Shown: in pieces, positions 27,275 to 36,294 of the stretch
Numbering within the stretch: position 1 is the first letter of the stretch
Layout: every line of letters starts with the position of its first letter
Assembly (NCBI GenBank): GCA_016710015.1
Contig: JADJLR010000005.1
Location: 221,696 to 285,695, forward strand
Direction of reading: 5' to 3'
DNA: 64,000 nucleotides
DNA from: Flavobacteriales bacterium
GTDB lineage: Bacteria > Bacteroidota > Bacteroidia > Flavobacteriales_F > PHOS-HE28
Notes under the pieces: generated by a model
Database searches by the model: none
What the model was told of the DNA's origin: nothing
Seen by the model: the letters and a program-made list of their open reading frames with translations, nothing else
Made by a program: the position numbers and the translations under genes

Positions 27275-28089
27275 CAGGCAGGATCCGTAGTGATGCGGAC
27301 GGTGAATGTCTTCGTGGGCCAACCGACCTCCGGATAGCTCGACTTCACTGCCTCTGGCAGATAGATCGCGCACAGAGTGTTGCTCACGTGGAAGATCCGC
27401 TTGCGGTGTTCATCACTCGGCGCACCATCGAGGATCCCGCGGAATACTTGCCAGTTGGGTTTCTCATAGCCGAGGCCATAGTCGTGCCAAACGATGATCG
27501 ACTTCTCATCCTTCAGTAAGGTGAAGGCGTTCCGCGTGTCGATGGTCACACCGGGGTATTGGTGATCGGCATCCACGAAGATGAGGTCGCAAGTGCCTTT
27601 GAACTGGCTGAAATCGTAGGTCTGCGTGTTGTGTTCGATGATGCGGATGTTGGGCAACGCCTTGCTGTACATGTGTGCAGCGCGCACCGCTGGTTCCGGA
27701 GCACCTATCTTCTTCATGTCCGCTTGCCCGAAGCTCATGGCGATGATCTCCTTCATCAGCGGTGCCACATTCGCCAAGCTCTCCCCTCTCCAACTTCCGA
27801 ATTCGATATAACGCCCTTGCGGATAGCGTTTCGCCAAAGCACGCAACAACGCAAAGTCGGTGACGCGACTAGTGCCATCCAAGTACGTGTAGTGCGTGAT
27901 GGTGTCGTCCAAATTCGGTGCGATGTCGCGAATGTCGATCGTCGGCAAACCCTTGGACAGACCATAGGTATCGACCACATGCTTGCGACAAGCCTCTTCC
28001 ATCGTGAAATGGAACAACCCTTTCAACACACGCTTCGGTCGTGTGATGCACAACTTCAAGAACGGTCCTGCCAAATGCCAATTGCCCAT
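27274..28089 (-). CDS. class I SAM-dependent methyltransferase (TylF/MacO-like type)
   Basis: The 271-residue protein shows a motif I-like YIEFGSWRGESLANV near residue 95, IIEHNTQTYDF, and LIFVDADHQYPGV, the acidic segment common in cephalosporin-hydroxylase and TylF-like methyltransferases, followed by SIIVWHDYG. The start ATG overlaps the DegT gene stop by one base, continuing the chain of overlapping genes. It may methylate the sugar made by this operon. Its substrate is unknown, and a cephalosporin-hydroxylase-like annotation would also fit. Confidence 0.72.
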   Translation of the reverse strand: MGNWHLAGPFLKLCITRPKRVLKGLFHFTMEEACRKHVVDTYGLSKGLPTIDIRDIAPNLDDTITHYTYLDGTSRVTDFALLRALAKRYPQGRYIEFGSWRGESLANVAPLMKEIIAMSFGQADMKKIGAPEPAVRAAHMYSKALPNIRIIEHNTQTYDFSQFKGTCDLIFVDADHQYPGVTIDTRNAFTLLKDEKSIIVWHDYGLGYEKPNWQVFRGILDGAPSDEHRKRIFHVSNTLCAIYLPEAVKSSYPEVGWPTKTFTVRITTDPA

Positions 28090-29213
28090 CAGTTGGTTCG
28101 GTAGAATTCAGTGATGGATGCAATGACATGCTTCACTTGCTCGTCGCTCAGTTCCGCGAAGACCGGTAGGCTGAGGATGGTCTCACACTGCTTTTCGGTA
28201 ACCGGAAAGTCGCCGCGCTTGTACCCGAGATAAGCAGCGGCTTCCTGCAAGTGGATAGGCACCGGGTAGTGGATCTTGGTGTCGATGCCGAGACCTTCGA
28301 GGAATGACTTCAACGCGTCGCGCTTGGCGGTCTGGATGATGAAGGTGTGGTACACCGCACGCTCGCCGTTCGCATCGTTCGGGACCAAGAGATCGCCTAC
28401 TCCGGACAAACCTCTTTGATACATCGCGGCGATGACCCGGCGTCGTTCCGTCCAACGCGAGAGTTCGCGCAGCTTCACGTTCAACACCGCTGCCTGTAGG
28501 TTGTCCAAGCGTGAGTTGTAACTGAAGAAGGCACTGTGGTCGCGGTCGCGCATGCCGTGGTTGCGCGCCTTCATCAGGTGTGCATGGACCGCTGCATCGT
28601 TCGTGGTGATCACGCCGCCATCGCCCGCTGCGGCAAGGTTCTTCAACGGGTGTAGGCTGAAGCAACCTGTCGTTCCGAAGGACCCAACATGCTGACCGTT
28701 CAACGTAGCGCCGATGGCCTGGGCGCAATCTTCAACCACCTTCAGGCCGTGTTCCTGAGCGACGGCCAGTAGCTCGTCCATCCGCGCCGGACGACCAGTA
28801 AGATGCACAGCGATGATCGCTTTCGTCTTCGGCGTGATCGACTTGCGCACCGCTTCCGGATCCAGGTTCATATCATCCAGGACATCAGCGAAAACAGGAG
28901 TGGCACCAGCTAGCGCGATGCTGGATCCGCTGGCGAGGTAGCTATTCGGCGCGGTGATGACCTCGTCGTCCTTGCCGATGCCGAGCGCCATCAAGCTCAA
29001 GAACAACGCATCCGTTCCGTTCGCGACACCGATGGCGTATTTCGTACCGCACAGTTCTGCGAACGACTTCTCGAAGGTGGCCAACTCTTCGCCCATGATG
29101 AAGGCACCGCTGTCCAACAAGGCACCGATGCGATCGAGCACTTCTTGTTTGATGCCTGTGTACTGCGCACCGAGATCGACGTAGGGCACTCGCAAGTGCG
29201 TCGTGGTCGCCAT
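28089..29213 (-). CDS. DegT/DnrJ/EryC1 family PLP-dependent sugar aminotransferase
   Basis: The 374-residue enzyme transfers an amino group to a keto-sugar nucleotide. Fold-type I features are clear: VPYVDLGAQYTGIK at the N-terminus, ANGTDALFLSL, IAVHLTGRPARMDEL, VEDCAQAIGA with the PLP-binding Asp, and the Schiff-base lysine in SLHPLKNLAAAGDGG near residue 186. The C-terminus YPVPIHLQ and KQCETILSLPV are typical. It implies that the surface glycan contains an amino-deoxy sugar. The ATG at 29213 is chosen over the TTG three bases earlier; it shares a base with the upstream epimerase stop (TGATG). Confidence 0.92.
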   Translation of the reverse strand: MATTTHLRVPYVDLGAQYTGIKQEVLDRIGALLDSGAFIMGEELATFEKSFAELCGTKYAIGVANGTDALFLSLMALGIGKDDEVITAPNSYLASGSSIALAGATPVFADVLDDMNLDPEAVRKSITPKTKAIIAVHLTGRPARMDELLAVAQEHGLKVVEDCAQAIGATLNGQHVGSFGTTGCFSLHPLKNLAAAGDGGVITTNDAAVHAHLMKARNHGMRDRDHSAFFSYNSRLDNLQAAVLNVKLRELSRWTERRRVIAAMYQRGLSGVGDLLVPNDANGERAVYHTFIIQTAKRDALKSFLEGLGIDTKIHYPVPIHLQEAAAYLGYKRGDFPVTEKQCETILSLPVFAELSDEQVKHVIASITEFYRTN

Positions 29214-30199
29214 CAATTCAAATGGATGCGCTGCATCCGCTTCACGTTGAAGTACAGATCGTTGGTAAGGCTGTCGGGAATGGCACCTGCGTCGAAGGCC
29301 TTCTTCAGGTCGCGCACCGCATCTTCCAAGCTGTGTGTCGCCACGAAGCCGATGTCGTTCTTGATCTTCTCGCTGCTCACGTGGTAGCTCCGCAGATCAT
29401 CGGTGGGCGTGGTGACGATCTTCACATGTTCGCCGATCACGTTGCGTACCATGCCTGCGATCTCGGCGATGGTGAAGTTGTCGTAGCCCGCATTCCAGAT
29501 CTTCCCGGCGATGCGCTCCTTGGGCAGTTCCAGCAACTGCACGTACAGGTCCGTCATGTCCTCGATGTGGATGTTCGGGCGCTTCTGCGTGCCACCGAAC
29601 ACCGTGATCTCGCCTTTGTTCACAGCGAGGTTCGTGAGGATGTTGACGCTGAGATCCAACCGCAATCGCTTGCCGTAGCCGCATACCGTAGCCGGACGGA
29701 TGGTGACCGTGGTGAAGTCATCGCTCTGGAATCGATCGAGGATCTCTTCGCATTGCGCCTTGAACTTGGAGTAGTCCGTGAGCGGCTCCAGCACCATGTC
29801 CTCCGTCACGTTCGGTTCTTCCTTGATGCCGTACACGCTACTGCTACTCGCATAGATGAAGCGTGCAACACCGTTCTCCTTGCTGATACGCACCAGCGGT
29901 TCGAAGGCATCGAGGTTGATGCTCTTGCCCAGATCCGGGTTCAGCTCGAAGCTTGGGTCGTTGCTGATGCACGCCAAATGGATCACCGCATCGTGCCCGG
30001 GAAGCAACTTCTTCAACAAGGCCTGATCGCGGATATCGCCCTTCACCGCGTTGAGCCGCTCGTGCTTGGGCAGCACCTCCTCGCCGTAGATCATGAGATC
30101 GAGCACGGTCACGCTGTAGCCTTTGTCCAAGAGCTTCGGCACGAGCACCGAGCCAACGTATCCGGCACCGCCGGTGATGAAGATGTTCTTTGAGGTCAT
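29213..30199 (-). CDS. NAD-dependent nucleotide-sugar epimerase/dehydratase
   Basis: The 328-residue extended short-chain dehydrogenase starts MTSKNIFITGGAGYVGSVLV and has IHLACISNDPSFELNP, SSSSVYG and the active-site YxxxK in DYSKFKAQCEE. VTIRPATVCGYGKRLRLDL and FGGTQKRPNIHIEDM resemble the subfamily often found beside heptose and amino-sugar genes. It is the promoter-proximal gene of the minus-strand operon that runs down to 19649. A TAAAATTG box on the minus strand around 30228-30235 may be the promoter. Product and substrate are not fixed by sequence. Confidence 0.87.
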   Translation of the reverse strand: MTSKNIFITGGAGYVGSVLVPKLLDKGYSVTVLDLMIYGEEVLPKHERLNAVKGDIRDQALLKKLLPGHDAVIHLACISNDPSFELNPDLGKSINLDAFEPLVRISKENGVARFIYASSSSVYGIKEEPNVTEDMVLEPLTDYSKFKAQCEEILDRFQSDDFTTVTIRPATVCGYGKRLRLDLSVNILTNLAVNKGEITVFGGTQKRPNIHIEDMTDLYVQLLELPKERIAGKIWNAGYDNFTIAEIAGMVRNVIGEHVKIVTTPTDDLRSYHVSSEKIKNDIGFVATHSLEDAVRDLKKAFDAGAIPDSLTNDLYFNVKRMQRIHLN

Positions 30200-30298
30200 G
30201 GTAATGACTGGGTTCCAAGCGCAATTTTACGGCTAATAGACGGTTCTGTCGGTAGTTTGTACAACCCGGAAACTTCAGTTCAGGTAAGCATGAAACTG

Positions 30299-30306
30299 TA
30301 GTTTTG
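30299..30306 (+). promoter_or_regulatory. Bacteroidota -7 promoter box (TAGTTTTG)
   Basis: This is an exact TAnnTTTG match in the divergent spacer, 27 bases before the ATG at 30334. A second similar box (TAGTTTGT) lies near 30253. Confidence 0.5.
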
Positions 30307-30333
30307 TTACAGGTGACTTGTTGTCATCCATAG

Positions 30334-32631
30334 ATGTGCACAATCCCTTCCATCTGTTGGTACCATGCAACCGTCGGACTACTTGTCCTTCAGGCTCAAG
30401 AGTCTTCGGCGCAAACGTTCTTCAAGACGATCGGCCTACCTGGAACGGACGAGACCGCTCAATGCCTTCAGGCTACAAATGACGGCAATTTCGTGATTGG
30501 AGGATCGAAAGGGGACAGTGCTTTGGTCACGATGGTCGACGGAAATGGGACCGTCCTCTGGTCGCGTGCCTTTCAAGCCATCACTGGGTACCAGAATGTT
30601 GTCTATCAGATCGCGACTACTCCTGAAGGAGATCTAGTAGGGACGGGGAATTGCTATTCATCCAACCCCTACCCCCACTTCACATTTCTTTTCAAATGCG
30701 ACCTCTTAGGCAACCTTCTCTGGCATACCATTTCCGATGACGATCGGCCTATCTGGACAAATCGGATCATCCCGAACTCGGCGGCTGAATACATGGTCCT
30801 GCCGTGCATTTACAACTTGAACAGCCCAACTCTATCCGACCTCTGCGCGGGAAAGGTTGATGCGAATACAGGAGCGATGCTTTCAATGGGTCCGAGAACT
30901 GACTTCACCCCGGTGAACCCAGGTCTGGACGAACATTTTTCGGCAGCGATCGCTCCGGACCAATCCGTCTATGCGTGCGGTCGAGTCTTCCTTGGTGGAA
31001 ATGCGATCGGCTCCATGCGCCCACATGTCTCTCACTACACCCCTTCCGGCCAACTCCTATGGGCCAGGAGCTTCGTGTTCCCAGTGATCGAGACCGCACG
31101 GATCTACGCTATCGACATGATCTACAACGATGACTCTCTTACGGTATGCTACTTCGGCAATATCGACGGAGCAGCATCGACGTACAATGTCGGCCTCATT
31201 CGTATGGACACGGCGGGAAATGTTGCCTGGACAAAGGATTATGACCTAACGGCATACACCTCTGACCTTTCGTACAAAGTGCTTCGGATGCCGTACGGAT
31301 ATGCGATCAGTGGTTATGGTGTAGCTCCGGACCGTGATCTCTTCATCCTCGCAGTAGATCTTGATGGTGAAGTTCTATGGGCAAATTCCTATGGAACTCC
31401 TGGAGCAGCAGAATTCCTAACAAGAACTGTGACACCGAACGCGGTGGCCATAGGGAGTCACATACTCTTCACGGGGACCCAAGAGATCACGGGTGACCAG
31501 AATATCATTGTTGCGCGCGTTGATGCGACCGGCAGCATGGATTGCGATGTTGTATCGCCGATCGATGTCGTCGTGACATCTATCGCTCCGTTCTCCATGT
31601 CTTTGGCACCAATGGAATACCCGGATGACGTACCATTCATCGCCGGACCGATAGAGACCAACACAGTGCTTCTCGTGGACGCTTGTATGAGTTTAGCACC
31701 GAACCTAGGTCCCGATACAATGACATGTGAACCTTATACACTCAGCGCCTTTCTGCAGGGTGCCACATACCTGTGGTCCACCGGAGCGAGTGGGTCGGAT
31801 ATCATCGTCACTGAGCCGGATACGATCTGGGTGAGGTTGACAATGGGATGCTGTACGGGAGCGGACACGGTGATCATCAGCGGCGGAATGATGCCAGAGG
31901 CGATCATTTCTGCGACCGTCCCTTCGTGCGGTGATCTCGTCCAATTGGCTTCACTTTCGACCGGGGCGACAGAGTTGATCTGGGAACTGGGTGATGGTAC
32001 ATTCCAAACGGAACTGGAATTCGACCATTTATATCCCGGACCTGGATCATACTCGATCTATTTGATGGCATCGAACTCATGTGGTTCTGACACGACGCTT
32101 CAGGTCATCTCGTTCCCCGAAAGACCATTCTTCACGATAACTGGTCCCAGTGTGATCTGTGATGAAGCGCCTGTCACACTTTCAATGTCGTACGGTGGAA
32201 TCGACGAACTGCATACCCTCTGGTCCACTGGTGACACAACAAGCTCGATCACAATAGCACCCGTTGATGGAACACTGATCGAATTGAACGGATCAGATGA
32301 TCAAGGATGCGAATTCCACGCCGAATACCTCATCACCCTTGCCACGAATGATGTGATTGCTGCGGCAAATGTGCCTAACGTATTCACACCAAATCGTGAT
32401 GGGAGTAATGATTTCTTCGGACCGATGATCACTTCTGGTTTTAAGGAAATGGTCATATACAACCGCTGGGGACAGGTCGTATACGAAACCATTGAACCGA
32501 ACAAACCGTGGCAGGGTGACTGTGAGGGAACACCTTCTCCAGACGGGACATATTTCTACATCATCCGTTGGGAAAACGAATGTGGAGGCATTCCCGGTGA
32601 ACACTTCGGACACGTTACGCTACTGCGCTAA
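30334..32631 (+). CDS. secreted protein with PKD-like domain and T9SS type B sorting domain
   Basis: The 765-residue product begins with an atypical leader (MCTIPSICWYHATVGLLVLQ, likely cut near SSAQ). Residues about 30-440 are propeller-like repeats closely related to the adhesin at 19649 (for example TVLWSRAF against SVLWSRAF, and TLSDL in both). A LGPDTMTC repeat, a PKD-like stretch (ELGDGTFQTELEFDHLYPG) and the type B T9SS sorting domain (NVFTPNRDGSNDFF, YNRWGQVVY, HFGHVTLLR) follow. It should be exported by T9SS and cell-surface attached. Its base composition looks AT-richer than that of its neighbours. The 3' end overlaps the convergent NeuD-like pseudogene by 4 bp. Confidence 0.84.
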   Translation: MCTIPSICWYHATVGLLVLQAQESSAQTFFKTIGLPGTDETAQCLQATNDGNFVIGGSKGDSALVTMVDGNGTVLWSRAFQAITGYQNVVYQIATTPEGDLVGTGNCYSSNPYPHFTFLFKCDLLGNLLWHTISDDDRPIWTNRIIPNSAAEYMVLPCIYNLNSPTLSDLCAGKVDANTGAMLSMGPRTDFTPVNPGLDEHFSAAIAPDQSVYACGRVFLGGNAIGSMRPHVSHYTPSGQLLWARSFVFPVIETARIYAIDMIYNDDSLTVCYFGNIDGAASTYNVGLIRMDTAGNVAWTKDYDLTAYTSDLSYKVLRMPYGYAISGYGVAPDRDLFILAVDLDGEVLWANSYGTPGAAEFLTRTVTPNAVAIGSHILFTGTQEITGDQNIIVARVDATGSMDCDVVSPIDVVVTSIAPFSMSLAPMEYPDDVPFIAGPIETNTVLLVDACMSLAPNLGPDTMTCEPYTLSAFLQGATYLWSTGASGSDIIVTEPDTIWVRLTMGCCTGADTVIISGGMMPEAIISATVPSCGDLVQLASLSTGATELIWELGDGTFQTELEFDHLYPGPGSYSIYLMASNSCGSDTTLQVISFPERPFFTITGPSVICDEAPVTLSMSYGGIDELHTLWSTGDTTSSITIAPVDGTLIELNGSDDQGCEFHAEYLITLATNDVIAAANVPNVFTPNRDGSNDFFGPMITSGFKEMVIYNRWGQVVYETIEPNKPWQGDCEGTPSPDGTYFYIIRWENECGGIPGEHFGHVTLLR

Positions 32632-33290
32632 TCTGCCAAGCCTTTCAACACTTTCGCCGGCACCCCGACCGCAGTCACTCTGGACGGTACGTCCTTATGG
32701 ACCATCGCCCCAGGCTCCGATCTTTGAATACGCGCCGATCGTCTTCTTTTCGAGGACCGTGGCATTGGTCCCGATCAAGACACCCTCTTCCAATGTTACA
32801 TCCCCCGATATGTTCGCTCCTGGATTGATGGTGCTGTATGCGCCGATCTTCGAATAGTGCCCGATCGTGCATGCGAGATTCACGATGACATGCGCTCCGA
32901 TCTGCACATTCGTCGTGATGATGTTCCCCGCCGTAACAACTGTTCCCTCGGCAATAATGGACGTGTCGGAGATGATCACAGAAGGATGGATACCTGTGGC
33001 AAAACGAGCACCCTTTGCTTTCATCTTCGGTACAACAACGCTCCTTGCTTTTGGACTACCTATGACACAGACGAACCAGTAGTCGCCCACATGCTGTTGG
33101 TCCAACCACTCTATGGCGCCTAGAACAGGGACGCCGTTCCGCACCTGCCCATGCAATGAATCATCATCGTCCAAAAGCCTACAACATCCCATTCGGCATT
33201 CCCCTTTGCCATGTCGATGTCACGAAATAGCTGAACGATCTCGTCACCGAAGTTGGACGCTCCGAATAGGATGAGTTTCTTCTTTCCCAT
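32628..33290 (-). pseudogene. NeuD/PglD-like sugar O- or N-acyltransferase, two frameshifts
   Basis: The gene encodes a left-handed beta-helix acyltransferase of the NeuD/PglD type in three pieces. It starts with ATG at 33290 (MGKKKLILFGASNFGDEIVQ, the nucleotide-sugar binding domain). The frame is lost at the AAAA run at 33173-33176, where one more A is expected. The middle piece (LDDDDSLHGQVRNGVPVLG to IGAYSKIG) contains hexapeptide repeats and IHPSVIISD. A one-base excess near 32713-32714 returns it to the first frame, giving VHKDVPSRVTAVGVPAKVLK before the stop at 32628. It follows the upstream glycosyltransferase stop by 2 bp, so it was or is part of that operon. It may be decayed, or the indels may be sequencing errors. 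Confidence 0.8.
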
Positions 33291-33292
33291 TG

Positions 33293-34546
33293 CTACTTGC
33301 CCGAGTGGACTGCTTCATAGAACGCGATCAGCCGACGCGTGTTCTCTTTCAAAGATAGCCTTACCCTAGCTCGTTCGACGTTCCACGGATCCGATGCGTT
33401 GTTCAGCACTCTTAAGCGTTCAGCGAGAAGAGCAATATCCTCCCGTTCAATTGCAATTCCAGCGTGATGTCGCGTGATCATCCAGGCTTGAAAATCGAGA
33501 TTCACCGATGAGATCACCTGAATTCCAGCTTCCAAAAAGTTGAACAACTTCAGGGTCGTGCAGAGCCGATACTTCGCCGTGGATTGTTGGTGGTCCCCAT
33601 CGTTGACAAAGCCCAAATGGAAACCAAAATGATACCGCCCCAACTCCTCTGCCAACTTCTCCTGCCCCACCGGTTCGTGGTAGTGGAAGCGCAGGTTGGT
33701 CTTGGCTAGGGCTTCGTACTCGGTGCGGTCCGCGGCGAGTGTTGTTGGACTGGGATAGATGTGCAGATGCAGATCTTGCTTGGTGAGCGTTTCGATCAAG
33801 CCGAAGAACTGGATGTTGCCGAAGTAGCGCGGATCTCGGTGCGAGCCTGCTACACCACCGGCGTACACAAGATGCGTTTCGGTGGCCGAGATCTTGGGCA
33901 TCGTGACGAAGCGATCATCATCGCAATAGAGTGGGAAGAAGAGGGTGCGCGGTCGGGTGCGGTGAGGTATGCCGTAGCGACGGAATCCTTCGGCGGGCTC
34001 TAGACTGTGCGCGATCACGCCGTCGGCTTCGGCCATGCAGGCACGTTCGTGCGGGAGCTCGGCACGGAGCCAACGCTTGGTGGGTGTGGTGCCGTAGTAG
34101 ACTACCAGAGTGTCCTGCAGGTCGTGGATATAGGGCACGTTCGGCAATGCGCGTCGCGCGACATCCGGATAGTGGCTCTTGGGGGCGAAGCCATGCACGA
34201 TCCACGGGGTTGGCATGGTGCGTAACAACCGGCGCAAGTGCCAAGCATTGCGGTAGAGCAGCACCGCCGCGAATCCTTCACCGGCGAACTCTGGGATGTA
34301 GCCTTCGCGGTGGCAGAAGAGCACCACCTTTCTTCCACTCTGCCGGGTGACCCACTTCGCCATGCGACCGGCACGCGCCATGAGCAACTCGGCGACATAG
34401 AAGAGCGCATCATCGACCTTGGCCGTTGCAGGAATGCTAGGCGGAACGTGCAGCGCATACAACACCGCATCGATCACTGCACTGCCGCGAACCCGCAACT
34501 CGCGCGCGATCTTCACTTTCCATGTGCGCCAGACCAATGCGTTCAT
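33293..34546 (-). CDS. GT-B type glycosyltransferase
   Basis: The 417-residue protein has a GT-B layout: VVLFCHREGYIPEF and IVHGFAPKSHYPD in the N-terminal domain, VPYIHDLQDT at the hinge, then THLVYAGGVAG and a donor-binding region around TTLKLFNFLEAGIQVISS near residue 335. It lacks membrane segments. Its start overlaps the flippase stop by 4 bp, and an acyltransferase gene follows at 2 bp, so the three are one operon. It resembles GT4-like transferases of O-antigen clusters; donor and acceptor are unknown. Confidence 0.75.
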   Translation of the reverse strand: MNALVWRTWKVKIARELRVRGSAVIDAVLYALHVPPSIPATAKVDDALFYVAELLMARAGRMAKWVTRQSGRKVVLFCHREGYIPEFAGEGFAAVLLYRNAWHLRRLLRTMPTPWIVHGFAPKSHYPDVARRALPNVPYIHDLQDTLVVYYGTTPTKRWLRAELPHERACMAEADGVIAHSLEPAEGFRRYGIPHRTRPRTLFFPLYCDDDRFVTMPKISATETHLVYAGGVAGSHRDPRYFGNIQFFGLIETLTKQDLHLHIYPSPTTLAADRTEYEALAKTNLRFHYHEPVGQEKLAEELGRYHFGFHLGFVNDGDHQQSTAKYRLCTTLKLFNFLEAGIQVISSVNLDFQAWMITRHHAGIAIEREDIALLAERLRVLNNASDPWNVERARVRLSLKENTRRLIAFYEAVHSGK

Positions 34547-36033
34547 GACTTGTTCCGAATGCGACCCAACACCATGTGTACCTGATCGCTGAGGTCGGGC
34601 GCCAAACGCAGGTAATAGACCGCAGGCCAGAACACCAGCGTGACAACACTTGCGCGGATGATGAAGTCCAGCCAGATCCCGCCAAATTGCGGTAGCATCA
34701 AAAGCACGATCGCGAGTGCGAGACCGAGTACCATGGTGATCACGGTGCGTGCATCGAAGGGCCAGAGTCCGTGCTTACGCTTCAAGAAAACGATGCGCCA
34801 AGCAAGTATCGACGTGAAGGCCACCAACGACGACCACGCGGCACCTACCATCCCGAAGGCCTTGATGAAGGCGAAGTCCAACACCACGTTCAGGATCACC
34901 AGCACGGCACCACTGAGTGCATCGAACCAGTACGAGCGCGATGTCGCGACGATGCCTCCACTCAAGCCACCCGCCAAGTTGATGACGTTGACGAAGCCGA
35001 GTATGAGCATGGCATTCTTCGCGATGGAATAGCCCGGTTTCATCAGGGAGAAGAGGACATCGGCGCCGGCCCACAAACAGAGGAAGAGGTAGGCCCCGAT
35101 GACCAATTGGATCGCGGCCGAGCGCCGGTAGATCATATCGATCTTCGCATGCTCGCGCTTCTTCCACGCTTCGGCAAGGATGGGCATGCTCGGCAGCACC
35201 AAGGCCCGCGCAGGGATCAATATCACCGATGCGATGTAGAAGGCCACGGCGTAATACGCCACGTTGTCCAAGCCGTCCTTCAGCATTACACCGACCATGA
35301 GTTGATCGACGTTGCCCAATGCGATGGTGGCCATCCCGCTGCCGAACGTGAACAGGCCGTAGCGCATCATGCTCCGCCCAAGCCTTCGCGGTAGTCGCAG
35401 TTTGGCGATACCGAAGGTCAGGTTGCCGCTGCGCCAGAGGTCGAATACCAAGCCCGCCGTGCTGATGAGGAAGGTGCCGACATACAGCAGCATGAAGACG
35501 CGCAGGTCGAAGTGCCACCAGGCCTGCGCCAGGATCAGCGCCATTTGCAATACGCGCAACAGGAATTCCCGCGTGAAGGTGGGTGCGATGCTGCGGTGGA
35601 TGGATCGGCTGTATGCGCGGAACAGAAAGAAGTACACCTCCGACAAGACCAGTGGCAATACCACCAAGCCGTACTCGGCATACAAGCCATCGGCCGCGCC
35701 GAACCACAGTGCGAATTGACCGTGAAAGAGCCACAGCACCAACATGGCGAGCAAGCCGCCAACGGTGCCAATGCTAAGCACCAAGGCGAGCAGGCCGTTG
35801 TGCTTGCGCGTGGCATCACGGAAATAGGGGAAGTAGCGGATCACGGTATTATCCAAACCCAGCTGCGCCATTTGCGCGGCGATGGCGGCAATGGACACCA
35901 ATACCCGGGTAAGGCCGAATTCATCGGCAGGGAGGATGCGTGGATACAGCAGCACCACATTCACGAAACCCAAGGCCAGCCCCACGTAGGCCAACGCCGC
36001 ATTCCAGCCAGCTTGGCGAGCTAGGATGCCCAT
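34543..36033 (-). CDS. Wzx-type polysaccharide flippase (MATE-like)
   Basis: The 496-residue protein has about fourteen hydrophobic helices and the flippase N-terminus MGILARQAGWNAALAYVG, followed by LYPRILPADEFGLTRVL. It should move undecaprenyl-diphosphate-linked oligosaccharide units from the cytoplasmic to the periplasmic side of the inner membrane. It is separate from, and only distantly similar to, the flippase-transferase fusion at 951, so the region encodes two exporters and maybe two glycans. The ATG at 36033 gives the family start; a promoter box lies 40 bases upstream on the minus strand. Confidence 0.87.
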   Translation of the reverse strand: MGILARQAGWNAALAYVGLALGFVNVVLLYPRILPADEFGLTRVLVSIAAIAAQMAQLGLDNTVIRYFPYFRDATRKHNGLLALVLSIGTVGGLLAMLVLWLFHGQFALWFGAADGLYAEYGLVVLPLVLSEVYFFLFRAYSRSIHRSIAPTFTREFLLRVLQMALILAQAWWHFDLRVFMLLYVGTFLISTAGLVFDLWRSGNLTFGIAKLRLPRRLGRSMMRYGLFTFGSGMATIALGNVDQLMVGVMLKDGLDNVAYYAVAFYIASVILIPARALVLPSMPILAEAWKKREHAKIDMIYRRSAAIQLVIGAYLFLCLWAGADVLFSLMKPGYSIAKNAMLILGFVNVINLAGGLSGGIVATSRSYWFDALSGAVLVILNVVLDFAFIKAFGMVGAAWSSLVAFTSILAWRIVFLKRKHGLWPFDARTVITMVLGLALAIVLLMLPQFGGIWLDFIIRASVVTLVFWPAVYYLRLAPDLSDQVHMVLGRIRNKS

Positions 36034-36072
36034 GGCTTGGGTACAGAGTGATGTGGGAGGACGCGCACGGCG

Positions 36073-36080
36073 CGAAAGTA
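36073..36080 (-). promoter_or_regulatory. Bacteroidota -7 promoter box (TACTTTCG)
   Basis: On the minus strand, this TAnnTTTG-like box precedes the flippase ATG at 36033 by about 40 bases and is the likely start of the operon 36033-32628. Confidence 0.45.
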
Positions 36081-36294
36081 GCGGCACTGCACGTGGACGA
36101 AGCTCGAATTCTCTGCGTTTGGTTCAACGACCCATCGTTCTTAGCGGGGGCGCAACGTGGAACAGAACAGAGTTCCAACTGGAATGACCGCCAACCCAAT
36201 TGTGAACATTGCCGCCGTCCGTGGTGCAGAACGATTAGATTCAACATCCCCAACCTGTCCCATGTCCCTCGGCACCAACGACCCATGCAGCCCT

